Below, one piece after another: positions 1-6,497 of a stretch of DNA of 6,723 bases (the stretch's first letter is position 1; each line of letters begins with the position of its first letter). The notes under the pieces are model-generated. The model had not been told where the DNA came from. It saw only the letters and a program-made list of their open reading frames with translations, and did no database searches. Origin of the DNA: an uncultured Ruminococcus sp. (GTDB lineage Bacteria > Bacillota > Clostridia > Oscillospirales > Ruminococcaceae); assembly GCA_900556055.1 (NCBI GenBank), contig USNJ01000109.1:1-6723 (forward strand), read 5' to 3'. Both the position numbers and the translations under genes were made by a program.

Positions 1-104
1 CCGTTGCAGCCGCCTGTGAACTTTACGTCCTCAACGATGCCGTTGTCAACGGTGATTGTTATCTGTCTGGAACAGACTCCTCTCGGTGTGTAATCGATAG
101 TCAT
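1..104 (-). CDS. TSCPD-domain protein (TIGR03905-like), N-terminal fragment
   Basis: This is the first 34 codons of a small protein that runs off the left edge. The visible N-terminus begins MTIDYTPRGVCSRQ and ends in FTGGCNG. The pairing of an early 'P-G-V-C-S-R-Q-I' block with 'F-x-G-G-C-N-G' is typical of the short TSCPD-domain family (TIGR03905), about 80-90 residues long in Clostridia. The biochemical role of that family is not established; related TSCPD domains occur at the C-terminus of some ribonucleotide reductases, and the two conserved cysteines suggest metal binding, which is inference. The ATG at 102-104 is supported by an AAAGGA ribosome binding site at 114-119, nine bases upstream. 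It follows the PHP gene on the same strand after about 60 bases that contain GC-rich hairpins. Confidence 0.75.
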   Translation of the reverse strand, partial: MTIDYTPRGVCSRQITITVDNGIVEDVKFTGGCN

Positions 105-119
105 TTCTTTTCATCCTTT

Positions 120-161
120 CAATTTTTCACTGAAGAATTGCCGGGACATCACGCCCCGGCA
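120..161 (-). terminator. tandem hairpins between PHP gene and TSCPD gene; possible weak terminator or attenuator
   Basis: Just after the PHP stop codon the minus strand carries a perfect 7-bp GC-rich inverted repeat (TGCCGGG / CCCGGCA, arms 155-161 and 139-145, 9-base loop). It is followed by a second, AT-rich imperfect hairpin (arms 132-140 and 120-128, one mismatch). The two share bases 139-140, so they cannot both form fully. No run of T follows the first stem, so it is a poor match to a classical intrinsic terminator; the second hairpin ends directly before the ribosome binding site of the TSCPD gene. Partial termination, mRNA end protection or translational control are all possible. Confidence 0.35.
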
Positions 162-165
162 TATC

Positions 166-1008
166 TCATGAATTTTTATTCTGTTTTATAAGCTTGTAGA
201 TCCTGTCGATATTTTCCTTATCGGTAGTTTCGCTGCCTATGTGTGTAGGCTGAGCGTTGTATAATCCATGGAAATCCGATCCGCCGGTAACAATAAGATC
301 ATACTTTGATGCGGTTTCAAGGATCTGCTTTCTTGCATTTTCATCAGCGGTATAATGATACGCCTCAACACCGTCAAGCTTGCCTTTTGCAGCCAGCTCG
401 TCCATAAGCTCGAATGAATCATATAGTACAGGATGCGCCATAACTGCGATTCCCCGTGATGAATGGATAAGGTCGAGAACGAAATTAACATCGGGATATT
501 CTCTTTCAACAAGACACGTTCCCGTTTTCATGTTGAAAAGCTCGTCGTTAAGCTCGCCGTAAAATTCCGTTGTGTATCCGTAATCAATAAGCGCATGAAG
601 AATATGCTGCTTGAAGATACTCTTGCTTCCCGTTGCATATTTCATTACGCTTTCGGGGGTAATGGGGTAAAGCTTCATGACCTTTTCGACCATTTCCTTT
701 GCGCACTGCTTTCTTATTTCGCAGCACTTTATGCAAAGACCTTCAAGTCTGTCGGGCTTCTGCGGCGCATAGCAGAGGATATGTACCTTTCTTCCCCTCT
801 GTTTATCCCATGCGGAAAGCTCAACTCCCGGAAGCATACGCACGCCGTAGCGTTCGCCCAGAACGGCAGCCCTTGAAAAAGAAGCCATCGTATCGTGGTC
901 TGTTATCGAAATGAAATCAATTCCGGTTCGTTTAGCCTGAACAACGATATCCTCGATGCCGAGAGAACCGTCAGAAAGCTTAGTATGACAATGCAGGTCG
1001 CCTACCAT
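166..1008 (-). CDS. PHP-domain metal-dependent phosphoesterase (YciV/COG0613-like)
   Basis: A 280-residue PHP-domain protein. All the expected metal ligands of the trinuclear PHP site are visible: H6 and H8 (DLHCHT), D13 (SDGS), D37 and H38 (ITDHDT), E63 (PGVELS), H76 (KVHIL), H192 (AHP), D245 and H247 (GGSDFHG). A helical insert lies at roughly residues 85-165, as in the COG0613 group. Characterised relatives include E. coli YciV (RNase AM, a 5'-3' exonuclease) and nucleotide phosphatases acting on AMP or 3',5'-bisphosphates; which substrate applies here cannot be read from sequence. It should be a soluble cytoplasmic enzyme. A start five codons upstream (ATG at 1021-1023) is possible, but GGAGGT at 1016-1021 lies seven bases before the ATG at 1006-1008, so I take the latter. 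It has its own promoter and is separated from the rluA-like gene by about 160 bases, so it is likely a separate transcription unit. Confidence 0.9.
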   Translation of the reverse strand: MVGDLHCHTKLSDGSLGIEDIVVQAKRTGIDFISITDHDTMASFSRAAVLGERYGVRMLPGVELSAWDKQRGRKVHILCYAPQKPDRLEGLCIKCCEIRKQCAKEMVEKVMKLYPITPESVMKYATGSKSIFKQHILHALIDYGYTTEFYGELNDELFNMKTGTCLVEREYPDVNFVLDLIHSSRGIAVMAHPVLYDSFELMDELAAKGKLDGVEAYHYTADENARKQILETASKYDLIVTGGSDFHGLYNAQPTHIGSETTDKENIDRIYKLIKQNKNS

Positions 1009-1015
1009 ATGAATT

Positions 1016-1021
1016 ACCTCC
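1016..1021 (-). promoter_or_regulatory. ribosome binding site that decides the PHP gene start
   Basis: GGAGGT on the minus strand, seven bases upstream of the ATG at 1006-1008. The alternative upstream ATG (1021-1023) overlaps this site and has no purine-rich motif before it. Confidence 0.85.
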
Positions 1022-1038
1022 ATGTTGCGGAATACAGA

Positions 1039-1060
1039 TGCAGCGGAAAACCGCTTTGCA
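1039..1060 (-). other. small hairpin in the leader of the PHP gene
   Basis: An AGCGG / CCGCT stem with an AAAA loop on the plus strand (1042-1055) is extended by TGC/GCA (1039-1041 with 1058-1060) across a two-base bulge. On the minus-strand transcript it would sit between the predicted transcription start (about 1070) and the ribosome binding site. No known riboswitch or leader family is recognised; the leader is only about 60 bases. Confidence 0.3.
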
Positions 1061-1062
1061 AA

Positions 1063-1085
1063 TGCTATATGATTTGATTATAGCA
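1063..1085. repeat. inverted repeat TGCTATA/TATAGCA over the -10 of the PHP promoter
   Basis: Perfect 7-bp arms at 1063-1069 and 1079-1085 with a 9-base centre. It covers the -10 element and the predicted transcription start, the usual place for a repressor operator. The palindrome may in part be a by-product of the TATAAT sequence itself, so the operator reading is tentative. Confidence 0.35.
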
Positions 1086-1106
1086 CAAAGTTCATCATAA
1101 AATCAA
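1077..1106 (-). promoter_or_regulatory. sigma-A type promoter of the PHP gene
   Basis: On the minus strand there is TTGATT (1101-1106), an 18-base spacer, then a consensus TATAAT (1077-1082) preceded by the extended -10 dinucleotide in TGCTATAAT. The start of transcription should fall near 1070, leaving a leader of about 60 bases before the ATG at 1008. Phased A-tracts lie just upstream (1111-1142), and a 7-bp inverted repeat (1063-1069 / 1079-1085) spans the -10. No convincing terminator is seen between the rluA-like stop (1167) and this promoter, so read-through from upstream is possible. Confidence 0.7.
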
Positions 1107-1166
1107 GAGCTTTTTCGACATTTTGCACGATTTTCGCATTTTAAATGGAATATTCGGCAATATTTT

Positions 1167-2123
1167 TTATTTACAAAAGAATTTATCAACAAACCATACA
1201 TCATTTATCTGAAATTCTCTGCCGTTCAGATATTCAAGCACTCCCCCGTCCGATGTAAATGCGAATTTCAGCTTGTACGAGCAAAGTGCCTGTGTTTTCA
1301 ATTTGTATTCACGGTTGACAGAGTTTATGCCGTACTTTCCGTCACCGAGAAGAGGGCAGCCAATGTGTGCCATGTGCGCTCTTATCTGATGCGTGCGGCC
1401 CGTGTGAAGAAGCACTTCCAGCAGCGCAAGCTGACCTTTTGTCCTCAGCACGGTATATTCCGTAACTGCGGTAAGATAGTCGGGCAGACGCTTGTCGGAT
1501 ATCCTCACCATGTTGTCTGTGCTGTTCTTTTTGAGATATGCCGTCAATGTGTCGTGCTTTTTCGGCGGCACTCCGACAGTTATGCAAAGATACCGCTTTT
1601 CAAGCTCACGGTTCTTTATTTTCTCATTTAATATTCTCAGTGCTTCGGCATTTTTTGCGGCGATGACGATGCCGCTCGTGTTTCTGTCTATCCTGTTGCA
1701 GAGGGACGGCGCAAATGAATTCTCATCATCGGGATCATATTCGCCGTTATCATAAAGATAATGCCTGATCCTGTTTATCAGCGTATCACGGGTATTTGTA
1801 TCGTCCTCATGAACGACAAGACCGACCTTTTTGTTTATCAGCATGATATTCTCATCTTCAAAAACAACATCGATATCGGCAGGTGCGGCAAGAAAATCAT
1901 GCTCTGCGGGAGCGTCGGAGAAAAACTCGTCCTTGATATAAAGCTCGAGGATATCCCCCTCGCAGAGTCTTGTGGATATTTCGCAGCGTTTGCGGTTAAG
2001 CTTGATATTCTTGTTTCTGATGGATTTGTACATCATGCTCTGCGGCAGGTCGGGGACGGCTTTTGTGATAAATTTATCAACCCTCTGACCTGCATCATTT
2101 TTATTTATAACGAATTTTCTCAC
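1167..2123 (-). CDS. RluA-family pseudouridine synthase with S4 domain
   Basis: A 318-residue enzyme that should convert specific uridines in rRNA or tRNA to pseudouridine. An N-terminal S4 RNA-binding domain (about residues 11-62, containing GQRVDKFI) is followed by the catalytic domain (about 88-265). The catalytic aspartate is D146 in NRIDRNTSG, the family's RLDxxTSG motif. The KRY motif (176-178) and the strong block [11 protein letters not shown] (240-250) complete the active site. The C-terminal 50 residues match the extension seen in RluC/RluD-type proteins. The exact target is not predictable; the architecture fits an RluC-like 23S rRNA enzyme. Translation starts at GTG (2121-2123), overlapping the uvrB TGA by four bases (GTGA), with AAAGGAG at 2132-2138 inside the uvrB end, so the two are probably translationally coupled. 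Confidence 0.93.
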   Translation of the reverse strand: MRKFVINKNDAGQRVDKFITKAVPDLPQSMMYKSIRNKNIKLNRKRCEISTRLCEGDILELYIKDEFFSDAPAEHDFLAAPADIDVVFEDENIMLINKKVGLVVHEDDTNTRDTLINRIRHYLYDNGEYDPDDENSFAPSLCNRIDRNTSGIVIAAKNAEALRILNEKIKNRELEKRYLCITVGVPPKKHDTLTAYLKKNSTDNMVRISDKRLPDYLTAVTEYTVLRTKGQLALLEVLLHTGRTHQIRAHMAHIGCPLLGDGKYGINSVNREYKLKTQALCSYKLKFAFTSDGGVLEYLNGREFQINDVWFVDKFFCK

Positions 2124-4081
2124 TCGGAAAGCTCCTTTATCTTATCTCTCAGGAATGCGGCATGCTCGAATTCAAGCAGCTTTGCCGCCTCCTTCATTTC
2201 CTTTTTCAGCTTCTCGATAAGCGCCGCCTTTTCGTCCTTTGTAAGCTTCTTTGCGGGCTTTGTTTCCTTTGCGACAGTCTCCTTTGAAGATATCTCGAGT
2301 ACATCTCTGATATCCTTTTTGATTGTCTTGGGGACGATGCCATGCTCCTCGTTGAAAGCAAGCTGGAGTTTTCTTCGGCGTTCTGTCTCGTTTATCGCAT
2401 ATTCCATCGAACGTGTAACGCTGTCGGCATACATTATTACCTTGCCCTCGGAATTTCGTGCGGCACGGCCTATAGTCTGTATAAGCGAGGACGCAGAACG
2501 CAGGAAGCCCTCCTTATCAGCATCGAGTATAGCAACAAGTGATACCTCCGGAATATCCAGTCCCTCTCTCAGCAGATTTATTCCGACAAGCACATCGAAT
2601 TCGCCCATTCTGAGATCCTTGATTATCTCCATTCTCTCAATAGTGTCGATATCATGATGCATATAGCGCACCCTTACGCCCATCTTTCTGAGATATTCCG
2701 TGAGATCCTCCGCCATCTTCTTTGTAAGCGTTGTGACAAGAACTCTTTCATCCTTTGCCGCACGGATATTTATTTCAGAAAGCAGATCCTCGATCTGTCC
2801 CTCAACAGGTTTTACGATGATCTCGGGATCGACAAGTCCCGTAGGACGGATGACCTGCTCAACGATCTGCTGTGACTTTTCCTTTTCTATATCCCCGGGA
2901 GTTGCGGAAACGAATATCGCCTGATTTATGTGGCTGTAAAATTCATCGAAATTGAGAGGTCTGTTATCGAATGCTGAAGGCAGACGGAAGCCGTAATCCA
3001 CAAGCACCTGCTTGCGTCCCCTGTCGCCTGCGTACATTCCTCTTACCTGCGGCAGCGAAACATGGCTCTCGTCCACGAAAAGCAGCCAGTCCTTCGGGAA
3101 ATGATCCAGCAGCGTATACGGCATGCTTCCTGCGGGACGGCGTGCAAGCACTCTCGAATAGTTTTCGATGCCCTTGCAGAAGCCTATCTCTTCAAGCATT
3201 TCGATGTCGTAAAGCGTCCGCTGCTTTATGCGCTGTGCTTCGATAAGCATCTGATTATCGGTGAAATATTTCACTCTTTCGTCCAGCTCAGCTTCTATAT
3301 CCTCAATAGCCTCATGCATTTTCGCTTTGGATACAACATAATGCGATGCGGGATAGATCATGACATGTGCAAGCTGTGATACCGAATTTCCCGTGACCGT
3401 TTCAAACTCTGTTATGCGGTCGATCTCATCTCCGAAAAATTCCACCCTGATAGCCGTGTCAGTCGAGCCTGCGGGGAATATCTCGACAACATCTCCCCTT
3501 ACACGGAATTTGTTTCTGATAAAATTGATGTCATTTCTTTCGTACTGGATAGCAACGAGCTTTCCGAGCAGCTCTTCTCGGGATATCTCCATGCCCTTTC
3601 TGAGTGAAACAACGTTTGTACGGTATTCGTCGGGGCTTCCGAGCGAATATATGCAGGAAACGCTGGCAACTATGATAACGTCACGTCTTTCGGCAAGAGC
3701 GCAGGTCGCAGAGTGACGCAGCTTGTCTATTTCATCATTTATAGCCGAGTCCTTTTCAATATAGCTGTCTGTCGATGGGATATAAGCCTCAGGCTGATAA
3801 TAATCGTAATAGCTGACAAAATATTCAACGGCATTATGCGGAAAAAACTCCTTGAATTCCGAGCAGAGCTGTGCCGCAAGTATTTTGTTGTGTGCAAGAA
3901 CAAGCGTCGGGCGGTTCACTCTTGCAATGACATTTGCCATCGTAAACGTCTTGCCGGAGCCTGTAACGCCGAGCAGAGTCTGCTCCTTCATTCCGCTGTT
4001 CAGACCGTCAACGAGCTTATCTATCGCCTGCGGCTGATCGCCCGCGGGCTTGTAGGGTGAAACAAGTTCAAATTTATCCAT
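2120..4081 (-). CDS. uvrB: UvrABC excision nuclease subunit B
   Basis: Full-length UvrB, 653 residues, the damage-verifying helicase-like subunit of nucleotide excision repair: it is loaded on DNA by UvrA and then recruits UvrC for the dual incision. It starts with the family's typical N-terminus ([17 protein letters not shown]). Walker A is GVTGSGKT at 38-45, the damage-probing beta-hairpin lies near 90-102 ([12 protein letters not shown]), the motif II box is DESH at 337-340, motif III VSATPGD at 391-397, and motif VI GRAARN at 538-543. A lysine-rich linker (about 596-617) leads to the C-terminal UVR domain (about 618-652) that binds UvrC. Nothing essential is missing. The ATG at 4079-4081 lies 18 bases after the radC stop, with a weak AAAGTGAG ribosome binding site. 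No uvrA or uvrC is present within the window. Confidence 0.98.
   Translation of the reverse strand: MDKFELVSPYKPAGDQPQAIDKLVDGLNSGMKEQTLLGVTGSGKTFTMANVIARVNRPTLVLAHNKILAAQLCSEFKEFFPHNAVEYFVSYYDYYQPEAYIPSTDSYIEKDSAINDEIDKLRHSATCALAERRDVIIVASVSCIYSLGSPDEYRTNVVSLRKGMEISREELLGKLVAIQYERNDINFIRNKFRVRGDVVEIFPAGSTDTAIRVEFFGDEIDRITEFETVTGNSVSQLAHVMIYPASHYVVSKAKMHEAIEDIEAELDERVKYFTDNQMLIEAQRIKQRTLYDIEMLEEIGFCKGIENYSRVLARRPAGSMPYTLLDHFPKDWLLFVDESHVSLPQVRGMYAGDRGRKQVLVDYGFRLPSAFDNRPLNFDEFYSHINQAIFVSATPGDIEKEKSQQIVEQVIRPTGLVDPEIIVKPVEGQIEDLLSEINIRAAKDERVLVTTLTKKMAEDLTEYLRKMGVRVRYMHHDIDTIERMEIIKDLRMGEFDVLVGINLLREGLDIPEVSLVAILDADKEGFLRSASSLIQTIGRAARNSEGKVIMYADSVTRSMEYAINETERRRKLQLAFNEEHGIVPKTIKKDIRDVLEISSKETVAKETKPAKKLTKDEKAALIEKLKKEMKEAAKLLEFEHAAFLRDKIKELSE
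2132..2138 (-). promoter_or_regulatory. ribosome binding site for the GTG-initiated pseudouridine synthase
   Basis: AAAGGAG on the minus strand inside the last codons of uvrB, eight bases before the GTG at 2121-2123. It supports the GTG start and the GTGA stop-start overlap. Confidence 0.8.
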
Positions 4082-4099
4082 ATGATCTCACTTTCATTA

Positions 4100-4801
4100 T
4101 CAATCAAAAATTCCGATCGTGCCGCTTTTTCTCATGGAAAAAACGCCGTCGTCCCCGACAATAATATGGTCAAGAAGTGTAGTTCCTATGCTTTTGAGAA
4201 ATCCGCTTATTATGCGTGTCGTGCTTATGTCAGCCTTAGAGGGCGCAGATGTTCCCTTCGGGTGATTATGTGCTATGGCAGCCATTGTGGAATTATTTTT
4301 GAGAATAAATTCCGATAATCTGCGCATATTAACAGCAGACGATGACGGCGTGCCGCTTGAAATAACAGTCATTGATATCATTCTCAGCTGATTGTCGAAG
4401 CATGCCGCATGAAATTCCTCATCGGAAGTTCCGTCAAATGAATGTTCAAACAGATGTATCAGCTTATCCGGTGAATCAAAGCTGTCCGACTTCATTGACT
4501 CCCTGCTGTAAAGCTTCATCAGCTGCGGAATTGATTTCAGCATTATCGCCGTATGCTCGGATATGCCGTTTACCGACATAAGCTCTTCGGCACTTGCGGA
4601 AAACACTCCCGAAAGCGTCCCGAAACGGTTCATAAGGCTGTGTGCAAGTTCATTGGTATCTTTCCTGGGACATGCATAAAACAGGAAAAATTCAAGTATC
4701 TGATGTGTGCGGAAATTATCGAAATTATATCCGTTTTCGATAAACTGCTGCTTCATTCTGTATCTGTGTCCCTCATGGGGATTATCCGTGCTGTCCGCCA
4801 T
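4100..4801 (-). CDS. radC: RadC-like JAB/JAMM-domain protein
   Basis: A 233-residue RadC-family protein (UPF0758). The N-terminal half (about 10-98) carries the helix-hairpin-helix-like region, including the ELAHSLMNRFG segment and the MSVNGIS turn. The C-terminal half (about 105-225) is the JAB domain with a zinc motif HNHP at 178-181, then S188 and D191 (HxH-x7-SxxD). The family is widespread; its old link to radiation repair is disputed and its activity is not established. The glutamate that normally completes the JAMM site, about 17 residues before the HNH, appears to be R161 here, with E164 nearby. An upstream TTG (4885) or ATG (4846) would lengthen the frame, but the promoter at 4845-4873 and AAAGGAG at 4813-4819 point to the ATG at 4799-4801. 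It is first in the probable radC-uvrB-rluA-like operon. Confidence 0.88.
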   Translation of the reverse strand: MADSTDNPHEGHRYRMKQQFIENGYNFDNFRTHQILEFFLFYACPRKDTNELAHSLMNRFGTLSGVFSASAEELMSVNGISEHTAIMLKSIPQLMKLYSRESMKSDSFDSPDKLIHLFEHSFDGTSDEEFHAACFDNQLRMISMTVISSGTPSSSAVNMRRLSEFILKNNSTMAAIAHNHPKGTSAPSKADISTTRIISGFLKSIGTTLLDHIIVGDDGVFSMRKSGTIGIFD

Positions 4802-4812
4802 CTTCGTGACCG

Positions 4813-4819
4813 CTCCTTT
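4813..4819 (-). promoter_or_regulatory. ribosome binding site that decides the radC start
   Basis: AAAGGAG on the minus strand, 11 bases before the ATG at 4799-4801. The spacing is a little long but acceptable. The ATG at 4844-4846 has no site at a usable distance and lies in the -10 element of the predicted promoter. Confidence 0.7.
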
Positions 4820-4829
4820 CGATTTTATC

Positions 4830-4843
4830 AGAACATTTATTCT
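4830..4843. promoter_or_regulatory. candidate LexA (SOS) operator at the radC-uvrB promoter
   Basis: The plus strand reads AGAACATTTATTCT. The core GAAC-N4-ATTC matches the Gram-positive LexA/DinR core GAAC-N4-GTTC at seven of eight positions, one half-site being perfect. It sits immediately downstream of the -10 element, over the predicted transcription start of the radC-uvrB unit, where a LexA repressor would act. uvrB is a classical SOS gene in Firmicutes, which makes the match meaningful, but a single imperfect site could be chance. Confidence 0.45.
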
Positions 4844-4844
4844 C

Positions 4845-4873
4845 ATTATACTACATAAAATCCTCCTTGACAA
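4845..4873 (-). promoter_or_regulatory. sigma-A type promoter for radC-uvrB-rluA-like operon
   Basis: On the minus strand there is TTGTCA (4868-4873), a 17-base spacer, and consensus TATAAT (4845-4850), matching 11 of 12 consensus positions at ideal spacing. Transcription should start near 4838, giving a leader of about 37 bases before the radC ATG. It lies in the 112-base divergent region between radC and the gerA-type gene. Confidence 0.7.
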
Positions 4874-4913
4874 GAGGGTTTTCAAAAAAAATTAAAGGCA
4901 GTGTGATCCTCAG

Positions 4914-6497
4914 TTGAATATTCCCGATATGAATAACTTCAAAAACGTCAGGCTGAAAAAAAGCCTCAGCGAAAATCTTGAAAATATCAGGCGGATAACG
5001 GGAAAGACCTCCGACCTGCTCGAAAACCCGATAACCGTGAACGGCGTGAATTTCAATCTCATATGCTTTGAGGGAATGATCGCAACATCGACGATAACCG
5101 AGCTTGTTCTCCACCCGATCATGGACATCGAAAACCGAACCGATTCGACCGATCCGAATGAGCTTATGGATTTCGTGAAAAACAGAACGCTTATGACCAT
5201 CGACCGCGGATTTTCCGAGGATTACGGCGATCTTCTCCGCCGTGCGATGAGCGGATTTGCCATACTTCTTATCGACGGAGTTGACGAAGCGGCAGCATTC
5301 GGCGTTCAGGGATATGCAGTCAGAGGGATCGGCGAACCTAACGGCGAGGGCAATGTGAAAGGCTCACACGAAGGCTTTGTCGAAACTGTCAGAACGAATA
5401 TGTCACTCGTCAGACGCAGAATAAAATCCCCGCTGCTCAGGTTTGAACTTTTCCCCATCTCGGAATGTTCAAACACTGATGTCATAGTCTGCTATATGGC
5501 GGACAGAGTTCCGCAGTCCACTGTAAAAGGGATAAAAAAGCAGCTGAAAAACATCAGGCTTGAAACTATCCTCGGCAGCGGATATATTGAACCGTTTCTC
5601 GACCGCTCTCCCCTGTCGCTTTTTTCGGGCGTGTCAGTCACGGAACGTCCCGATTCATTCTGCGGAAAGCTGCTTGAGGGACGCATAGGCGTTATGATAG
5701 AGGGTACGCCGTATGCGATAATCATTCCATACCTTTTTATAGAAAACTTTCAGACTATGGACGATTACAATATGCGTCCGTATTATGCGACATTCATCAG
5801 GCTGATAAAATTTGCGGCATTCCTGCTTGCTGTCTTTCTTCCGGGAGTATACGTTGCCGCAGCGACCTTTCACCCCGAAATGTTCAGATTTGATCTGCTG
5901 AAAAAGCTTGCCGAGACCGAGCTTGACGCACCTCTCCCCCTTGCCGCCGAAGCGCTTATCGTACTGATATTCTACGAGATAGTCCGTGAGGCGGGGCTTC
6001 GCCTGCCGAAAAATATCGGCGGCGCAGTCAGCATTGTCGGCGGACTTATTATCGGAGATGCGGCTGTTTCGGGCGGACTTATCTCAAACCCGATGCTTGT
6101 TGCTGCGGCACTTTCTGTAACAGCAGGATTTGTCGTACCGAATCTCAGCCAGCCCGTTACACTGCTGCGCTTCCTTACGGTTATTGCGGGCGGACTGTGG
6201 GGATTTTTCGGAGTATCTGTCATAGGTGCGGTAACACTTGTCAACATCTGCTCGATAGAAAGCTGCGGGATACCCGTAACAGCACCGCTTTCGCCGTTCA
6301 CGCCCAAATCCATGAGAGATGTTTTCACACGTCTCGGATTTAAATATCTTGAAAAAGGAAATGTCACCGTCGGCGGTCTGAACGGCGCACTTTCCAATCC
6401 GGAAGGTCAGAGCATCCGCACGTTGGTTCCGGGTAAAGCGGAAGGCATCCTCTGCGGCGGCCTTTACAAGCTGAGATACCTGCATGGTGGGTTTTAG
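4914..6497 (+). CDS. GerA-family spore germination receptor subunit, C-terminal end probably replaced
   Basis: A GerA/GerAA-type subunit of a germinant receptor in the spore inner membrane. The soluble N-terminal domain (about 1-280) contains family blocks: SHEGFVETVRTN then RRRIKSP (151-173), LLEGRIGVMIEGTPYAIIIP (253-272) and IENFQTMDDY (276-285). About five hydrophobic segments follow (roughly 292-317, 341-356, 367-389, 392-410, 416-446), then CSIESCGIPVTAPLSPF, the usual end of the membrane region. Native sequence is convincing to about residue 490; the remaining ~37 residues to the TAG at 6495-6497 include an antisense reading of a tex fragment, so the true terminus is lost. The start is uncertain: TTG at 4914 is the first in-frame start after a stop, with AAAGG 15 bases upstream; ATG at 4929 has no ribosome binding site. 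No gerB or gerC partner lies in the window. Expression would be expected in the forespore, but no clear sigma-G promoter is visible. Confidence 0.85.
   Translation: MNIPDMNNFKNVRLKKSLSENLENIRRITGKTSDLLENPITVNGVNFNLICFEGMIATSTITELVLHPIMDIENRTDSTDPNELMDFVKNRTLMTIDRGFSEDYGDLLRRAMSGFAILLIDGVDEAAAFGVQGYAVRGIGEPNGEGNVKGSHEGFVETVRTNMSLVRRRIKSPLLRFELFPISECSNTDVIVCYMADRVPQSTVKGIKKQLKNIRLETILGSGYIEPFLDRSPLSLFSGVSVTERPDSFCGKLLEGRIGVMIEGTPYAIIIPYLFIENFQTMDDYNMRPYYATFIRLIKFAAFLLAVFLPGVYVAAATFHPEMFRFDLLKKLAETELDAPLPLAAEALIVLIFYEIVREAGLRLPKNIGGAVSIVGGLIIGDAAVSGGLISNPMLVAAALSVTAGFVVPNLSQPVTLLRFLTVIAGGLWGFFGVSVIGAVTLVNICSIESCGIPVTAPLSPFTPKSMRDVFTRLGFKYLEKGNVTVGGLNGALSNPEGQSIRTLVPGKAEGILCGGLYKLRYLHGGF

Noticed and set aside
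1149..1164. AATATT-CGGC-AATATT hairpin after the pseudouridine synthase stop as an intrinsic terminator
   Set aside because: The stem is all A/T and no T-run follows it on the minus strand, so terminator function is not supported.
1675..1701. His replaced by Asn in the NRIDRNTSG catalytic motif of the pseudouridine synthase as a loss of function
   Set aside because: The catalytic Asp and the rest of the motif are intact, and NRIDRNT-type variants are, to my knowledge, common in Firmicutes RluA-family proteins.
1761..2657. Long plus-strand open frame (298 codons) antisense to uvrB and the pseudouridine synthase gene
   Set aside because: Its product is a Ser/Phe-rich low-complexity shadow of two well-recognised genes on the other strand, with no family resemblance.
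4844..4850. CATTATA on the plus strand as a sigma-G -10 element for the gerA-type gene
   Set aside because: It fits a forespore -10, but no matching -35 lies 17-18 bases upstream, and the same bases are the TATAAT of the much better minus-strand promoter.
4851..4867. Minimal start-stop reading frame (ATG TAG) after AGGAGG on the minus strand, as a possible leader peptide for radC
   Set aside because: It lies between the predicted -35 and -10 elements, upstream of the transcription start, so it should not be transcribed from this promoter.
4867..4896. Plus-strand sigma-A promoter starting with TTGACA
   Set aside because: The -10 candidates at 17-18 bases match only three of six positions, and transcription would start beyond the only possible ribosome binding site.
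6084..6437. Minus-strand open frame continuing from the tex fragment
   Set aside because: Beyond 6438 it is only the antisense of the gerA-type gene; the Arg/Cys-rich product resembles no part of Tex.
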